This document shows, in pieces, positions 10,250-22,011 of a stretch of 64,000 bases of DNA; position 1 is the stretch's first letter, and each line of letters opens with the position of its first letter. This stretch comes from Amphiura filiformis (Eukaryota; Echinodermata; Ophiuroidea; Amphilepidida; Amphiuridae). The stretch is taken from assembly GCF_039555335.1 (NCBI RefSeq), contig NC_092646.1:20164029-20228028 (forward strand). The letters are read 5' to 3'. The notes below the pieces were generated by a model. The model was not told the origin of the DNA. It worked only from the letters and a program-made list of their open reading frames with translations, and did no database searches. The position numbers and the translations under genes were made by a program.

Positions 10250-11076
10250 ACCGTAGTTAAATAGTGGAGCAATGTTTGTACATCCCATGCACACAAGGTG
10301 AAGGATCTCAAGTATCTGCAAAGACCATTAGGAATCTGGGTGCTTTTTTCGATACTCACATGACTATGTCTTCTCATATTACAAATGTTAGCAAATCTGT
10401 TATTTTTCATCTTCGAAACATCGCTAGAATTAGGAAATATATAGACCAACCTACATGTCATCATGCCACACGTTCATTGATACTTTCTCGTCTTGACTAT
10501 TGTAATGGACTTCTCTCGTCATCACCATCTACTCATATTATTCGTCTACAACGCCTTCAAAACTGGGCAGCACGTCTTGTATTTGAAGTTGACCGAAAAC
10601 ACTCTGCGGGTCCACTTTTGAAATCACTTCATTGGCTGCCAATACGCCAAAGGATCATTTTCAAATTACTTTTGCTTGTATATAAATGTCTTCATAACCA
10701 AGGACCAACATATTTGTCAAATTGCTTATCATTGTATGTTCCTAAGAGACAACTCCGATCTTGCGATGATTATCTTCGTCTTGACTATCCCATGACTAGA
10801 GTCTTAGCTGGTGATAGAACTTTTACAGTTTTTGCATCAAAAGAATGGAATAAGCTACCTGTCTATATTAGACAATCTTCATCAACAAATGCATTCAAAA
10901 AAGCGCTTAAAACTTATTTGTTCCCATAACATGTTCTTATTGATATTGTAATTTGTATTATTTTTAAGATGCACCTTCAAAATGTAGTTTTAAGTTGTAG
11001 TATTAAGGTATTTTAATTTGTAAGCGCTCTGAGCCTTATGGAAATGGCGCAAATGCTCTATGTATTGTATTGTATA
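10250..11076 (+). mobile_element. 5'-truncated LINE, CR1/L2-like, 3' end
   Basis: An open frame at 10264-10929 (221 aa) encodes the C-terminal end of a non-LTR retrotransposon reverse-transcriptase protein. Hallmarks are LGAFFDTHMTMSSHI, LILSRLDYCNGLL, RLQNWAARLV, HWLPIRQRI and the ending WNKLPVYIRQS...FKKALKTYLF. The polymerase core and endonuclease are missing, so it is dead on arrival. After the stop come GTAAGCGCTCTGAGCC and a TGTATTGTATTGTAT tail (11061-11075), the usual short-repeat 3' end of CR1/L2 clade elements. It lies just upstream of the first coding exon of the FAAH2-like gene, on the other strand. Confidence 0.85.
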
Positions 11077-11375
11077 AGTACAGTATATGTTTTGTTGTCC
11101 AACTGTTTCTTACTTTTATTTTACAGCTTTAGTTGTTCAAATTCCACTCCAGTTCTTATTTTAAAATTCACTCATTTTCTTTATTTCGAATTTCAAACCA
11201 TGCATTTACTGTTCTCGTTTTACATGTAGGCCTATATAAGCAGCATGCAAAATAATTGATGAGTTGCGACAAAGGTAAGCTGACAATATTATTTATAAAG
11301 CCTACCCAGTCGCACTGCAGTTTTTAGCGGGATCCCGCAAATGGGGCGTACCTCATCCCATTTTTTCACACTTCT

Positions 11376-12110
11376 GTAAGTAGCAATTAGCACCTCTTGA
11401 GTTTTCCGATAAAATCAATGGTCACTAATAGTAGTGGCACCAGTCGCGGTACACATCGCAGTACGACGGACTTCTGCACTAGTGCACATTGAATAAACAA
11501 TGTTCATTGTTTACGCTGGTTTAAATCATGGGTCAATATAACTATAAACAGATTCTAGGGAGTGTGTGTGAATGTGTGATAATAGATGAATATAACTGTT
11601 TACTGTTACAGTATTAACCAGCTATTGTTGATGGTATCGGTAGCTAGTGATTTTTGCTTTACGGGCGGCACTAGTAGGCCCTATTGTGTTAGCATGGTGC
11701 TGTGTGCGATGTATTAAATTCGTGTTTGAGCTCTGTTTTGGCATGTTTGGGGTTTATAAGATATGTCCGAAAATTGGGTTTGATACTTTGATTTACCGAT
11801 TGTATTAATAATACTAAATACCGTTGCACGTCGATCTTTTTTACGGGTAAGGCGTATACAGATACAATCTACACTTCTTCATGTCAAAGTTTCACAAAAA
11901 AAAGAAACACACAGGAAGTTATTTCCTCATAGGCCTATTTTGTTGAACTGATCACCGTCATTCCTCTCATACCGGGGTAGGGGGGTAGGCGATCTTCAAC
12001 CACAAGTAAGTAGCAATTAGCACCTCTTGAGTTTTCCGATAAAATCAATGGTCACTAGGCCTACTGGTAGTGGCACCAGTCGCGGTACACCGCAGTAAGA
12101 CGGATTTCTG
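11376..12110 (+). repeat. Direct repeat pair of about 105 bp, 630 bp apart
   Basis: The sequence from GTAAGTAGCAATTAGCACCT to GACGGACTTCTGCACTAG at 11376-11480 recurs at 12006-12110 with few changes. The second copy has gained CCTACTGG and lost a few bases. The stretch between is AT-rich with no visible gene. Confidence 0.75.
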
Positions 12111-13084
12111 CACTAGCCTGGTCAGAGATATCTGCCTGCCCAGACCTGGCCCTTGGTCCGATTAATATTTGGAGAAGTTTCACTACCAGGTGCCTCATAA
12201 AACAACTTTACATAATCATCGGAAAAAACATGTTGAATATTTGAAAACATGTCTCCGAGAACGCGAGAATATGTAGCGGGCTATTTACTTCCTTGCCATC
12301 TAGGCCAATAATTTAGTAGCCTACCATGGCAACAGTTGATATATATTATTTCTGGAATGTTGCCAACATACCCTTTACCCCGAGACTAGTATACCAAGGC
12401 ATCTAGTTGTAACCATGGTAACACGGGACGACAGTCTTTGTGGTCAATGTCTGGTATACGTACGTACAACCAATCACAGCGCTAGCTGGAAACAAGTTCA
12501 CCTTATTATAATTTTATGAATGGGCTGTTGTCAACATGTTACTCGATCCCGGGGTACTTGATTCATGAATACTGTATCTCAATTGACCAGCTTATTAGAG
12601 TGCCGGGTTGGGGTCCCGGGGGTTGGGTGTCAGGCTTATAAATAAATAATTACGGGGGTCATAGGCAGCCACGTTGTTTCATAATTATAGTTTCCGCCAA
12701 TGTTCCTGTCCAATAATGGGTTTTTCATTTTCCTCGAAGGGGGGGGGTGTTGTCACAAATATATGGGGGGTCATAATTTTTTGGAAAGATGACCAAAATT
12801 AATGGAGGGAGTCACAAAAAGACTGGTTTCAATACAATTTTAACCTGTTAACATGGTTATTGGGGTAATGTGTAGGCCTGTCGGTGGGTGGGGTCATTTT
12901 GTCGAAATGGGGGGGGGGGGGGGCGCAATTTTATTGACGACAACTTTTGGAAAAGTTGGGACACCCCCCCCAAAAAAAATACTGCAGATTGTAGGCTAAA
13001 TGTTTTTGATTTGAACTGGCCGGCAAAACGAAAATCGAAGTGGCAAATGCAATGCAGATTATTATAATATTATTGACTTGTGGC

Positions 13085-13250
13085 TGCCAAATCCGATGTG
13101 TGAACTGCCAAATCCCATGTAATTGATTTAATCTGGCAATTAGGATAGAGTAATTGTAAACACGGTTGCCAAATCCGATGTGTGAACTGCCAAATCCCAT
13201 GTAATTGATTTAATCTCGCAATTAGGATAGAGTTGTAAACACGGTCCCGT
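13085..13250 (+). repeat. Two tandem copies of an 82-bp unit
   Basis: TGCCAAATCCGATGTGTGAA begins each copy (13085 and 13167), and both run through GTAATTGATTTAATC to GGATAGAG and AAACACGG. Short open frames on the minus strand here are just the repeat read twice. Confidence 0.8.
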
Positions 13251-13259
13251 TCCCGGTCA

Positions 13260-16200
13260 ATCGAGAACAATTCACACACTTCAGTGGTAAACAGAATTAA
13301 CAGATTAGCTCATTATACTATTGAATGCTCAAACAATGTTAATTGAGGCGGCGATTAAATCAGGAGGTGTATCGGCGATCAGATCATGACAACCTACGAA
13401 ATGGATAATTTGAATTTATACTGTACATTGTCACAAACGTTTTCAGGACTATAATTATTTTTATTAATGAAGCTTGGTTGGTCATATACATGAAATTGAT
13501 ACGACTCGATTAAAAAAGTAAGACTTTGAAGCATGTTTTAGATCGCCCAATGTTTTCATTTATCATGTAAAGGGGGAAACCCCGACTCTGTGCGAAGCGT
13601 TTTTCAAATATACTAATTAAAATTTTTAATAAGTACATTTTAAGGAGTTTAAGCTCATATAAAATTATATAAAAATCAGATTTTTTCTCTCTTGGGAAGA
13701 TTTATTATAATGGACTATACTTTTCAGCATAACTTCTGATTCTGATATCGTAGAAAAAAATATGCAGGGAATGCTTGCACCCTCCTTTCTAGAAATACCG
13801 CGAAACTGGGAAAGATTAATGTCTTTTGCACGTGTAGTGGGGTGTATGAAAACACGAGGCGATAGTGCAGATTTTTTAATGCGGAAAAGGAGATTGCCGT
13901 CATGCCGTGTATTGCATGCGACGAGCGACTGATGTTTTCAGGACAGTTATCTGAAGTTTTCGCGGTATAAAAACAGTTCTATAACCCATGTAACATATTA
14001 CCATGAGGAATGTTATAATTATGTTATTATTAGGCTCATTTATTGGTGTGTTGAAATCGAAAACCTTTCTAGGTTATACCCAGGACCAGGGTCTATGGTT
14101 AAACCATTTTTACCAATTTACCAGCGATTTTAAAATGAGTCCTATTTCCAGAATGGCTCCCAATCGGCTTTGAAAAAGCTATGATCCAAAAGCTTCAACC
14201 CCGCCAAGCCATTTCCCCTACCAGTTATGGCTATGTGTCTTGAGCTCGCCCCATTTTGCGTTGCGCAGCCTTTTTTAGCATATTTACATCTTTCGAGCTT
14301 GAAATCAACATAACATTTTACATATGTACCTCACCCTATCAAAAGTATACATTTCCTGAAAGGAAATTGCATGAGGAATCCAAATATGGCATTGAAAAAT
14401 CTATAGGAAGTAGGGTAAAGTTGTCCAGACTGAAAATATCACCTACAAATTTACGTTTTCATTTTTTATCTTTCAAACCACATTTTTTAAACCTTTACCC
14501 CTACCTTTGATTTCTCATCATATTTGAACTCCCCATGAAATTTCCCTTCAGAAAATGTATACTTGTATAGGGGTAGGGTATACTATACAGATTTAATACT
14601 GCTTTGGTAAATGACCTCAGATGACCTTTGACATGTGACCGTTGACCCCATGTGTGACCTAAAACATAGCTTAGCTAATACCTCTTCACTCATGGACTCT
14701 TGGGTCCAAGTTGCATGGACAGGGACCTTATACCTATGAAGTGGGAGCAATTTTAAAAATCAAGTGCAATGCCGTGTCTTCCATAGGGTTTGTACAGGCC
14801 CGCTTCCGCACCTCCGCTTCCGCCTCCTCCTCCACCCTCAATACTCACAATACAAAATGACACTTATCCAGTATCCTGCAACTTTATGTCATGAATTTTG
14901 CACAGCACAGAGAAGGGAGTTTAAGCTTTAAAATGACACCACAACCAAAGGTGTGGCTTGCATGGTTGTAAAGTTATAGTAAATTTATTACAGAGAGATA
15001 CAGAAAAACGCAACGCCTCCACCCTATTTGGGAGGCGACTTCAAGACACATGGCCTTATATGTTAATTAACAATATAAACATGATTGAAGATAAGAGTTT
15101 CAAATCAGTGACTTTAGGTAGGCCTATGTAAATAGATCGGTGCTGGAAGCTTACCGCGGTAGGCTTCGTATTGAGTTGATGCGATGGTGTTTATTGATCA
15201 GTCTCACACTTTTCGGTGATAAAACAGATTAGCTGATAACAACTAATTGTGTCGGCGACCTGCGGTATAAAAACAATAGATGCGGTAGCGTCCGTTCTAC
15301 TGCAGGAAACCTTATAAATAATATTGTCAGCTTACCAAACATGCCACCCAGCCAATATTCCTAAGTCGAAACATCAAGTCTAATTTTGATTGAGAAATCT
15401 AGCCACAAATTTGTCCACCGATGAGCTTCACATTCAAGGCTAGAGACCATTGTATTCAAAATCTAGTCTGTAAAGCAATGTAAAATGTTGCTAAAATAAA
15501 ACTTCAGCAAAATTTTGGACTGTTAAGTGTTCAAAATAGGCAATCTGTAAAAGATTGACTTATCAAAATAACTTTCATCCAAATTTTAACATTTTAAACA
15601 GAATAAATAACATCTGTTGCAAAAAATGTCAACGCTGACCGACCGAAACACGATAGCAACATACTCAAGAATCGAATGCGTAACTATCGTGTGCAAATTT
15701 GAAGCTAGAGTTCTTGAGTAGTTGCCGCAATCTCTACTACAATACATACAAAAGTAACAGAGCCTGAAAGTTCAAAGTAGTGCTAGAGAGCCAACTTTGC
15801 AGAACTCCATCTTGAACTATGTTAATATAATTTTATTTTAATATTTAATATGCATTGCACAGTACTCTGCACATTATTTAGTCTGTAGGAGCATCGCTTT
15901 CCATAACATAAATTGATTTGAGTTCATATTTGAAGTAAGCTTACAAACTCCAGTGGATGAATCACCACTCACACACAGTCACAAGCTGTCACAGTCACAC
16001 TACACTAAATTTACCAAAAGCTTTCACAAATTCACAAAATAGGAAACTGCCATCTTCTTGTCACATGAGTTGCACAAAATTCGGCTGATAAATAAGATAA
16101 GAAACAATCAATCATGATCTTGATAAAGATAACCTACCTTTGAGTGTACAAATTTTGTAAACATGTGAAAATGACCCATACATAAGGTCAAACCATCATC

Positions 16201-16540
16201 TCAGAAGTCGCAGTTCAATTTATATACACGTTGTTCACGTTTCCAACGAATTGGGCCGAGAAGATGAGTTTTCTATTTATAGACTTTTTCGTCATTCGGG
16301 AAAATGTTAGCCTATACCATTATAATAAAAAGGGACAATATTCTCAAAGTATACTACGATATTATGGTATTTCCTGTTATTAATGAAAAATTTAGCAAAT
16401 TCTTGTTCTCGTAACTTCATTTTAATGTATGAGAATTAGTTATTCATAACTTTTACTTTTATAAAATAAAGCAAAATTAACTACTTCAAAAATATTATAC
16501 AAATATCACCCCTTTTATGGAGTGGAGAATTCCATTTTAG
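13260..16540. other. Non-coding stretch, no gene recognised
   Basis: AT-rich sequence with no open frame resembling a protein and no clear transposon termini apart from the inverted 26-mer at 15311. A fragment with TGACCTCAGATGACCTTTGA near 14612 resembles the repeat unit at 49653-50420. It could contain 5' UTR exons or enhancers of the flanking genes, but nothing here proves it. Confidence 0.5.
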
Positions 16541-16545
16541 ACATC

Positions 16546-16556
16546 GGGGATTCCCC
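16546..16556. promoter_or_regulatory. Perfect palindromic kappaB motif GGGGATTCCCC
   Basis: Matches the Rel/NF-kappaB consensus GGGRNNYYCC exactly and is symmetric. It lies upstream of the CpG-richer zone and about 11 kb before the first coding exon of the A20 homologue, a known NF-kappaB target gene in vertebrates. The bare consensus is expected several times by chance in 64 kb, so function is only a hypothesis. Confidence 0.4.
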
Positions 16557-16779
16557 ATATGAATCTACAAAATCTCCATTTTGCAACTCCAGGAAGACGA
16601 TGAAAAATTTCCCCTGCATTTGCTGAAATATTACCAAATGTACTTTTCTACGTTGAAAATAACCAGAAGGATTCAATAACAGTAAGTTTTAAGATTATTT
16701 CTTCCATAGTTTAGAACTGGAAAAGCTTATAGAAATAAGTGATTTTTGATCCAAAAGTTTGGCATTTTTTGAACGTGAC

Positions 16780-17040
16780 GAGCGTTTTGTATGTGTCGAC
16801 TGTACATTCTTAGTCAGTGGGAGTGGTCTAGTTCGTAGACACATTTCTGATTGGACAATCGCATGATTTCGGGTGCCGTTTATCAGGCCGTAGACGACCC
16901 CACGTCATCATGCGACTTGATAATGCGTAACACGCGTGTAGAGGTGCGCGTATGTATCGCGCTGGATGCGAGACTAGTGCGGAATACTGCGAACGCTTAG
17001 CAGTACGCGCAACAGAATCTGGGAAGTTGTAAACAAGTTT
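16780..17040. promoter_or_regulatory. CpG-richer zone, candidate promoter
   Basis: CpG dinucleotides are clearly denser than in the surroundings (for example CACGTCATCATGCGACTTG and CGTATGTATCGCGCTGG). Most of the window is CpG-poor, so this is a candidate unmethylated promoter for the A20 homologue, the FAAH2-like gene, or both. No TATA box or transcript start can be assigned. Confidence 0.3.
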
Positions 17041-17137
17041 CGTTCATTTTATAATGAGGGAGTTTTATGACGGTAACTTAGTTTTTGCTTAAAAAATTGT
17101 TTACAGTTATTAAAATAATATTTAACTGACTAAGAAT

Positions 17138-17325
17138 GAGAATAAGCGATAGGAATTTTTATTTTGCCTATCCTCTACCTATGATGAGCGACAGACAGGC
17201 AGGTCCAATATTTTTATCGTAGTGGATACCGGCTGCGCGGCATCCACTACTCAAAATATTGGACCTGCCTGTCGCCTATCACACGGTAGAGGATAGGCAA
17301 AATAAAAATTCTATCGCTTATTCTC
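17138..17325. repeat. 188-bp near-perfect hairpin
   Basis: Arms 17138-17230 and 17239-17325 are reverse complements with few mismatches. The arm runs GAGAATAAGCGATAGGAATT, then GCCTATCCTCTACC and GGACCTGCCTGTC, and closes on a short GCTGCGCG-type loop. It could be a small foldback MITE or an inverted duplication. The open frame at 17259 is part of the arm and has no known homology. Confidence 0.75.
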
Positions 17326-17381
17326 TAATTGATATGCAGCCAACCAGAACCGGCCAACCCATTTCCAGGACTCTGCCATGG

Positions 17382-17391
17382 GGGAAATCCC
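17382..17391. promoter_or_regulatory. kappaB motif GGGAAATCCC
   Basis: Exact match to GGGRNNYYCC, embedded in CATGGGGGAAATCCCGAT, about 840 bp from the other perfect site and on the same side of the A20 coding exons. Two sites flanking the CpG-richer zone resemble the paired kappaB sites of vertebrate TNFAIP3 promoters, but this is an inference. Confidence 0.4.
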
Positions 17392-17399
17392 GATACATG

Positions 17400-18340
17400 T
17401 ATCAACATCTGTTTGTATTTATACAGCTTTTTACAATGATGTGCGATAAGTGGCAGGTTTTACCAGTTTGTGTCACAGTGTAATGAGTGTATACATATAT
17501 TTTTGTTTACATTCAAAATGCAAATGTGCTGTTGAAATTATTTGGTTTGGGGAAATCTTTTTGAAGTTTTTCAAAATGTTGCTGTAGCCACATTGTGACA
17601 CTGCCAGTCATGCAGAGTAAGTGCAGTAAAATGTTGACAATTTTAAATATTCAGCATGATATAGGAAAAACTCAAGGACAGAGAAATAAAACCTTGCCGT
17701 TTTATTTATGATGGGAAAAAGGCCCGGAAAAAGGTAATGAACTTTAACAGCATTTAAATCAGATTATGACATGCATTTCCCAACTTAGAAATTGGGGAAT
17801 GTGTACACCTATTTGCACTGCCCGATTTTTCGCACTTTATGACGTAAAAACATGAAATCAGGTTCTGATTGGATTGAATCATGTCAGTACCTCATTAGCT
17901 GATCAATCTGCTTAGCATTGCATGGCGGTGCCACGGTGGCGCAGGCGTGACTTCGGCCAGTGCGAAAGGTGTCTGCAAAATAGTGTAGATTACTGCACTA
18001 TTATTGATAGTACAAAAATATTTTGCTAAATCCTTTTGAAGCATAGTCCTTGCATACTGTCAAGATGTCAAGCATGATATGACCTAGAACTAGTTCTAGT
18101 TCCTGGAGGGGCACGTGCATGGCCGCAAAGCGGCCAACATGGCGCTTGCGCCATTTTTGTAATGTCAGAGAGGGGTTGTCATGGTCCCATACAAGTACTG
18201 GACAAGTGCTAGATATGACCATGCGCAAAATAATTTCGGCTTGGTGCAGGATGGTTACCGTAATTCTAAACCACAGAATCACATCTATCAGGTGGACGGT
18301 CACAGCATCAATTGTTAAGTCATCTATAATATAAGCACAA
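17400..18340. other. Non-coding stretch with paired small hairpins
   Basis: No gene is visible. At 18121-18154 two adjacent perfect hairpins occur: GGCCGC-AAA-GCGGCC and ATGGCGC-TT-GCGCCAT. The rest is AT-rich and unassigned. Confidence 0.5.
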
Positions 18341-18341
18341 A

Positions 18342-18981
18342 TATCTTGGTGTCACAATAAACAAACATCTTGACTGGAAGGATCACATTCTAAATATCAC
18401 ATCTAGTGCCCGTACCACTCTGACTGAGTGTACTGAGCTGGAACTTGTCATGTCATCCTGCCTACATATAATCGAGACCAATTAAGGCTTACCAGGCTCT
18501 AGTGTGACCAAGGATGGAATTTGCCTCAACTGCATGGAACCCATATTGTGAGCAGGTGAATGTTTTGGAGGCTGTACAGCATCAAGCTGCTAGGTTCGTT
18601 TATAATTACTACGAGCAAACTGCAAGTTCGACTCAGATGCTACAACGCCTCAAATGGGATTCCCTCGCCACTAGACGACTACTCAACCAGGGCACTACGT
18701 TTTTAAAAATTCACCCTGGGCTTGCGAACATCCCCTTCCCGACTGTAGTTATGCCATCATTTCGTCTGCCAGGAGAACAACCAACACTCTTTGTTACTAA
18801 CTACCAACCCATTCAGTTGAGAGTAGACACATCGTTCTTTGTTCGCACCATCCCAATCTGGAATGGACTGCTACATACTACAACCAGTCATTGCAGCAAC
18901 AACAGTCAGCCAATTCCAGACCCTGGCACTACCAGCCCTCGGGTATATAAGGCTACTACACCAATCCACCAATCCTTGTAA
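18342..18981 (+). pseudogene. Decayed non-LTR retrotransposon RT C-terminal fragment
   Basis: YLGVTINKHLDWKDHI (from 18342), then, after a frameshift, KAYQALV-stop-PRMEFASTAWNP (TGA at 18505-18507 where an arginine codon is usual). It continues LEAVQHQAARFVYNYY, MLQRLKWDSLATRR and FFVRTIPIWNGL. This is the standard C-terminal pattern of LINE reverse transcriptases (Jockey/CR1-type superfamily). The frameshift and in-frame stop show it is dead. The family differs from the LINE at 10250. Confidence 0.82.
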
Positions 18982-18989
18982 CCTGTCCA

Positions 18990-19990
18990 TAGGCTTAGGA
19001 ACCCGGGGGGCCTTGACCCCCTCAATAATTTTGGTGCGTGGGCTCATATACCCTTCAGTCCTCCCCCTCAGTAGTTCCAGGTGAAGTGAAAAAATGTCAT
19101 CACAACAGTTTTTGACATATATAGGGAACCCCCTAGGATACCCCCACATACACAGAATGGGGCATCAAGAAATTTTCATTTTTCAGCCCCCCCATGTTGA
19201 AAATCTTCCTAAGCCACTGCTGTCGGTCTTCGGATTTTATTTGCACGTTGTAAATTTTTTAGCTGCACCTTCTACCCTGTATGCACAATCTTCCTAGGAC
19301 AAAAACTCAAAAGACTCAAGCTGTGTAAGAATAATAATTTTTGCCAAACATAGTAACATAGATTTGTATTATAAATACTTACCGGTATATTACTGGCAAG
19401 TATTTAAATACAACCGTCCAAGGCTAGCAAATAAAAGTGCATGTTAGTGTTACTACTTCTGTGTTAGTCTTGCATGGCTGACTGGCTGTTAGCTTTTTCC
19501 AAGTCTACTGGGGATGGGGTCAGGTCTAGTCGACTGTCGACATCAATAGAATTTGCAGCTACGACTATACTTCAATTCAAATAGTCCGGTGGCAGAGCAA
19601 GGTTAGATGGTTTTGCCAGTTAAAGTAGTTTTCTTTGCTGATTATTACTCTTTCAGTGGTACAAAATAAGATTTTGGGGGATGTAAAATGGTAACCCTTG
19701 GGCAATTAGAAATATTCAAGATGGCCGCTATGGATACTAAAATTAACCTCGGTTATTCACTAGCGGTACCATAATAAATGATAACTTAAGTATGTTGTGT
19801 AAGTTATTTTCCTTTTGGATGCTTTAAATATAAACTATATGCAGTTTTAAACATGACACTCTCGCAATTCAAAATGGCCGCTGTTAAACGTCATAAGCAA
19901 AAACCATTAGTTTCAAGGTAAAGTTCTTTTGCCAGATTTTATTTCTTACAATAATTAATGTACACCCTCGAATTAAGCATATCCAGTTTG
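18990..19990. other. Non-coding stretch
   Basis: No recognised gene or clear transposon ends. Two AAGATGGCCGCTATGG-like and AAAATGGCCGCTG motifs (about 19729 and 19872) echo the GGCCATTTTGAATAT motif of the tandem array at 22012-23520, perhaps older scattered copies. Confidence 0.4.
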
Positions 19991-19999
19991 ACATTTTAC

Positions 20000-21560
20000 T
20001 TCCTTGCAATCACATAAAAATTCCAAGATGGCCACCACCGAAATGAAAGGTAGAAATATAACACATTTTGGAAGACTTTTTGCGCAGGGAGTGTATTGAG
20101 TGACAGCTTGTGGTTAACAGCTTTCCGTTTGGTGATATCTGAACTGATATCTGTATCTGCCCAACTTGTACCAATATCCTTCCTGATTTGAGCGCCTTCA
20201 ATTCCTTGACGACTAATATCAACAGCGCCTGCAACTGCAGCCGAAATTCTTGAAGTGTAGGACCGATCATTATAGCAACATGTAACCCGGTAGTCGAACA
20301 AATGGTTTATAATCATCTTTGAATCTCTGAGTAAGACACCCAATGCCACTTGAAGATCCATGGCTTGCTTTTGCACAGGACTTTGTTGCCTATCAGTAAA
20401 GCTGACAAGGACTTCTTCAAGGACTAGCACGTCAGATACTGATTATGCAGCCAAATCCCCGTCGATAGGGATATTGTAGTGTGACTTTACAATGCGATTG
20501 TCTTTGCACTCTCGTACTACCTGTTTGTCTACTCTTTGGATGCTACTGCCTATAACAGTTTCATTATAACTTCACATTTCACGTGCGTTAAAGTTGCAAC
20601 GGAATACGATAATACTAGAATAACTTTGTGATGAAAGAACTAGAAGCTCTTCGACAAAGTTTGTTTGGAGTTCTTCATTGAGTCACCTACGATCAGCACG
20701 AGTTAATGTGATTTCCAAATGTGTGCAGCATTCCTGATACAATTCAGCAGGTTTCCAAATGCGACTCTTATCACCAGATAGGACATTTACAGCATGTTTT
20801 AGGAATTCATCAGTTGCATCTTCTTCAGATGCTGCAACATCACAGCGTGTATTGCTTTTGTCACTAAAAACAGTAAAATAATAAAGTTTGTTTGCTGGTT
20901 TTATTTCTTCTTTAGCCTGGAACACTCACTGAATTGAAACACAATCATCTGTTCTTCCTTCAGGCACAGGATCTCTGTGATGCCTAATTCCCATCACGTG
21001 AAGATCACTCACAGAGATTTCTAAACGTTCTCTGATTTCATTTGCCAAGCTATCACCACGATCGCGCACTTTGCTATCAGATACTCAAATTTTGGCATAA
21101 CTTTCATGTGTAGATATTTACATAATGCAAGCTTCCATCTGTCTGGATGCTTTGAATCTTTTGGAGTTCACACACTTCCCCACATTAGTATTCCTGGAAG
21201 TCAAAGTGGGGGAAGATCAACGTAGTCGTTTGTCGGACTGGACTGGGTAGAGCCATCTTCTACATAATTGCCAATATTAGTTTTGCGTGATCATTTTTCA
21301 GGCTGACATAAGCTGACATACAAATCATACTCATAATCTTGCTTGCATTGATTATTGTTTGTATACGTGCTGGCCCATTGTTCAGAGAGCAACGATGAGC
21401 ATTATTACATTCGTTCCCGTATCGGATATGTGAAGATAATTTTTTTAAATGACTGAAGAAAATATGCTGTCTTTTTTCTGCGCTCGTTGGAATGTTTTCT
21501 CGCTGTATAATATAGGCCAGTTTGTCATTTTCAAAACTCGACCTTAGTCCATACAAATGG
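20000..21560 (-). pseudogene. Degenerate repetitive gene of marine-invertebrate type
   Basis: Read on the minus strand from 21560 to 20000, several frames keep coding-like sequence. In order these are FENDKLAYIIQ, KDSKHPDRWKLALC, VRDRGDSLANEIRERLEISV, SDLHVMGIRHHRD, then 20925-20683 (TDEFLKHAVNVLSG...LYQECCTHLEITLTRADRR) and 20430-20010 (LVSFTDRQQSP...RVTCCYNDRS). The pattern RGD.LA.EIRERL...SVSDLH....H resembles a large predicted protein found in many copies in marine invertebrate genomes, which I cannot name. At least two frameshifts and several stops separate the pieces, so this copy is broken. A transposon origin is likely but not proven. Confidence 0.5.
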
Positions 21561-21599
21561 GGGCTATTACTCAAATTACTCCCTTGGAACAGTAATCAT

Positions 21600-22011
21600 T
21601 ATATCTTCACACTCCTTGAAAGTGTATTTTCAAAGAGTGTCATACAATTATAGCTACATTTCTCAGGTATTTGTGTTAAAGAACATATTTCATGATGACA
21701 ATATACACACATGTAATGATTTTTAATTCAATCTAATTGGTGTATTCTATTGCTAAAAATGGTCTGAAAGACAGGTAAAACTTTATGCAAATGGTTAAGA
21801 ATGATTAAATTAAATAACAAGAAACGTATGAGTATGATATGTTATGCAAACCATTCAATATGTTGAGAAAAGACAGTTACCTATTATGAGCATACATTAC
21901 ACAACTCACGGGACGCCATCATGCAATTTGGGATCACTGAAGCGTGTCAATTCATAATCTTCGTGCATATATTACATATTGAGCCCACACTACCATTAAT
22001 GTGCACTACAT
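21600..22011. other. Non-coding stretch before the tandem array
   Basis: AT-rich and unassigned. No motif beyond poly-A runs was seen. Confidence 0.4.

Larger units (their letters stand above)
11274..15336. repeat. Possible 4-kb unit bounded by 26-bp inverted repeats
   Basis: GGTAAGCTGACAATATTATT and six further bases (11274-11299) recur as the exact reverse complement at 15311-15336. Between them I see no gene. The interval holds a direct repeat (11376-11480 and 12006-12110), an 82-bp tandem pair (13085-13250) and G homopolymers. It could be a large DNA element without coding capacity, or two separate solo ends. Confidence 0.35.

Noticed and set aside
10228-10464. Minus-strand open frame
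   Set aside because: Antisense shadow of the LINE reading frame.
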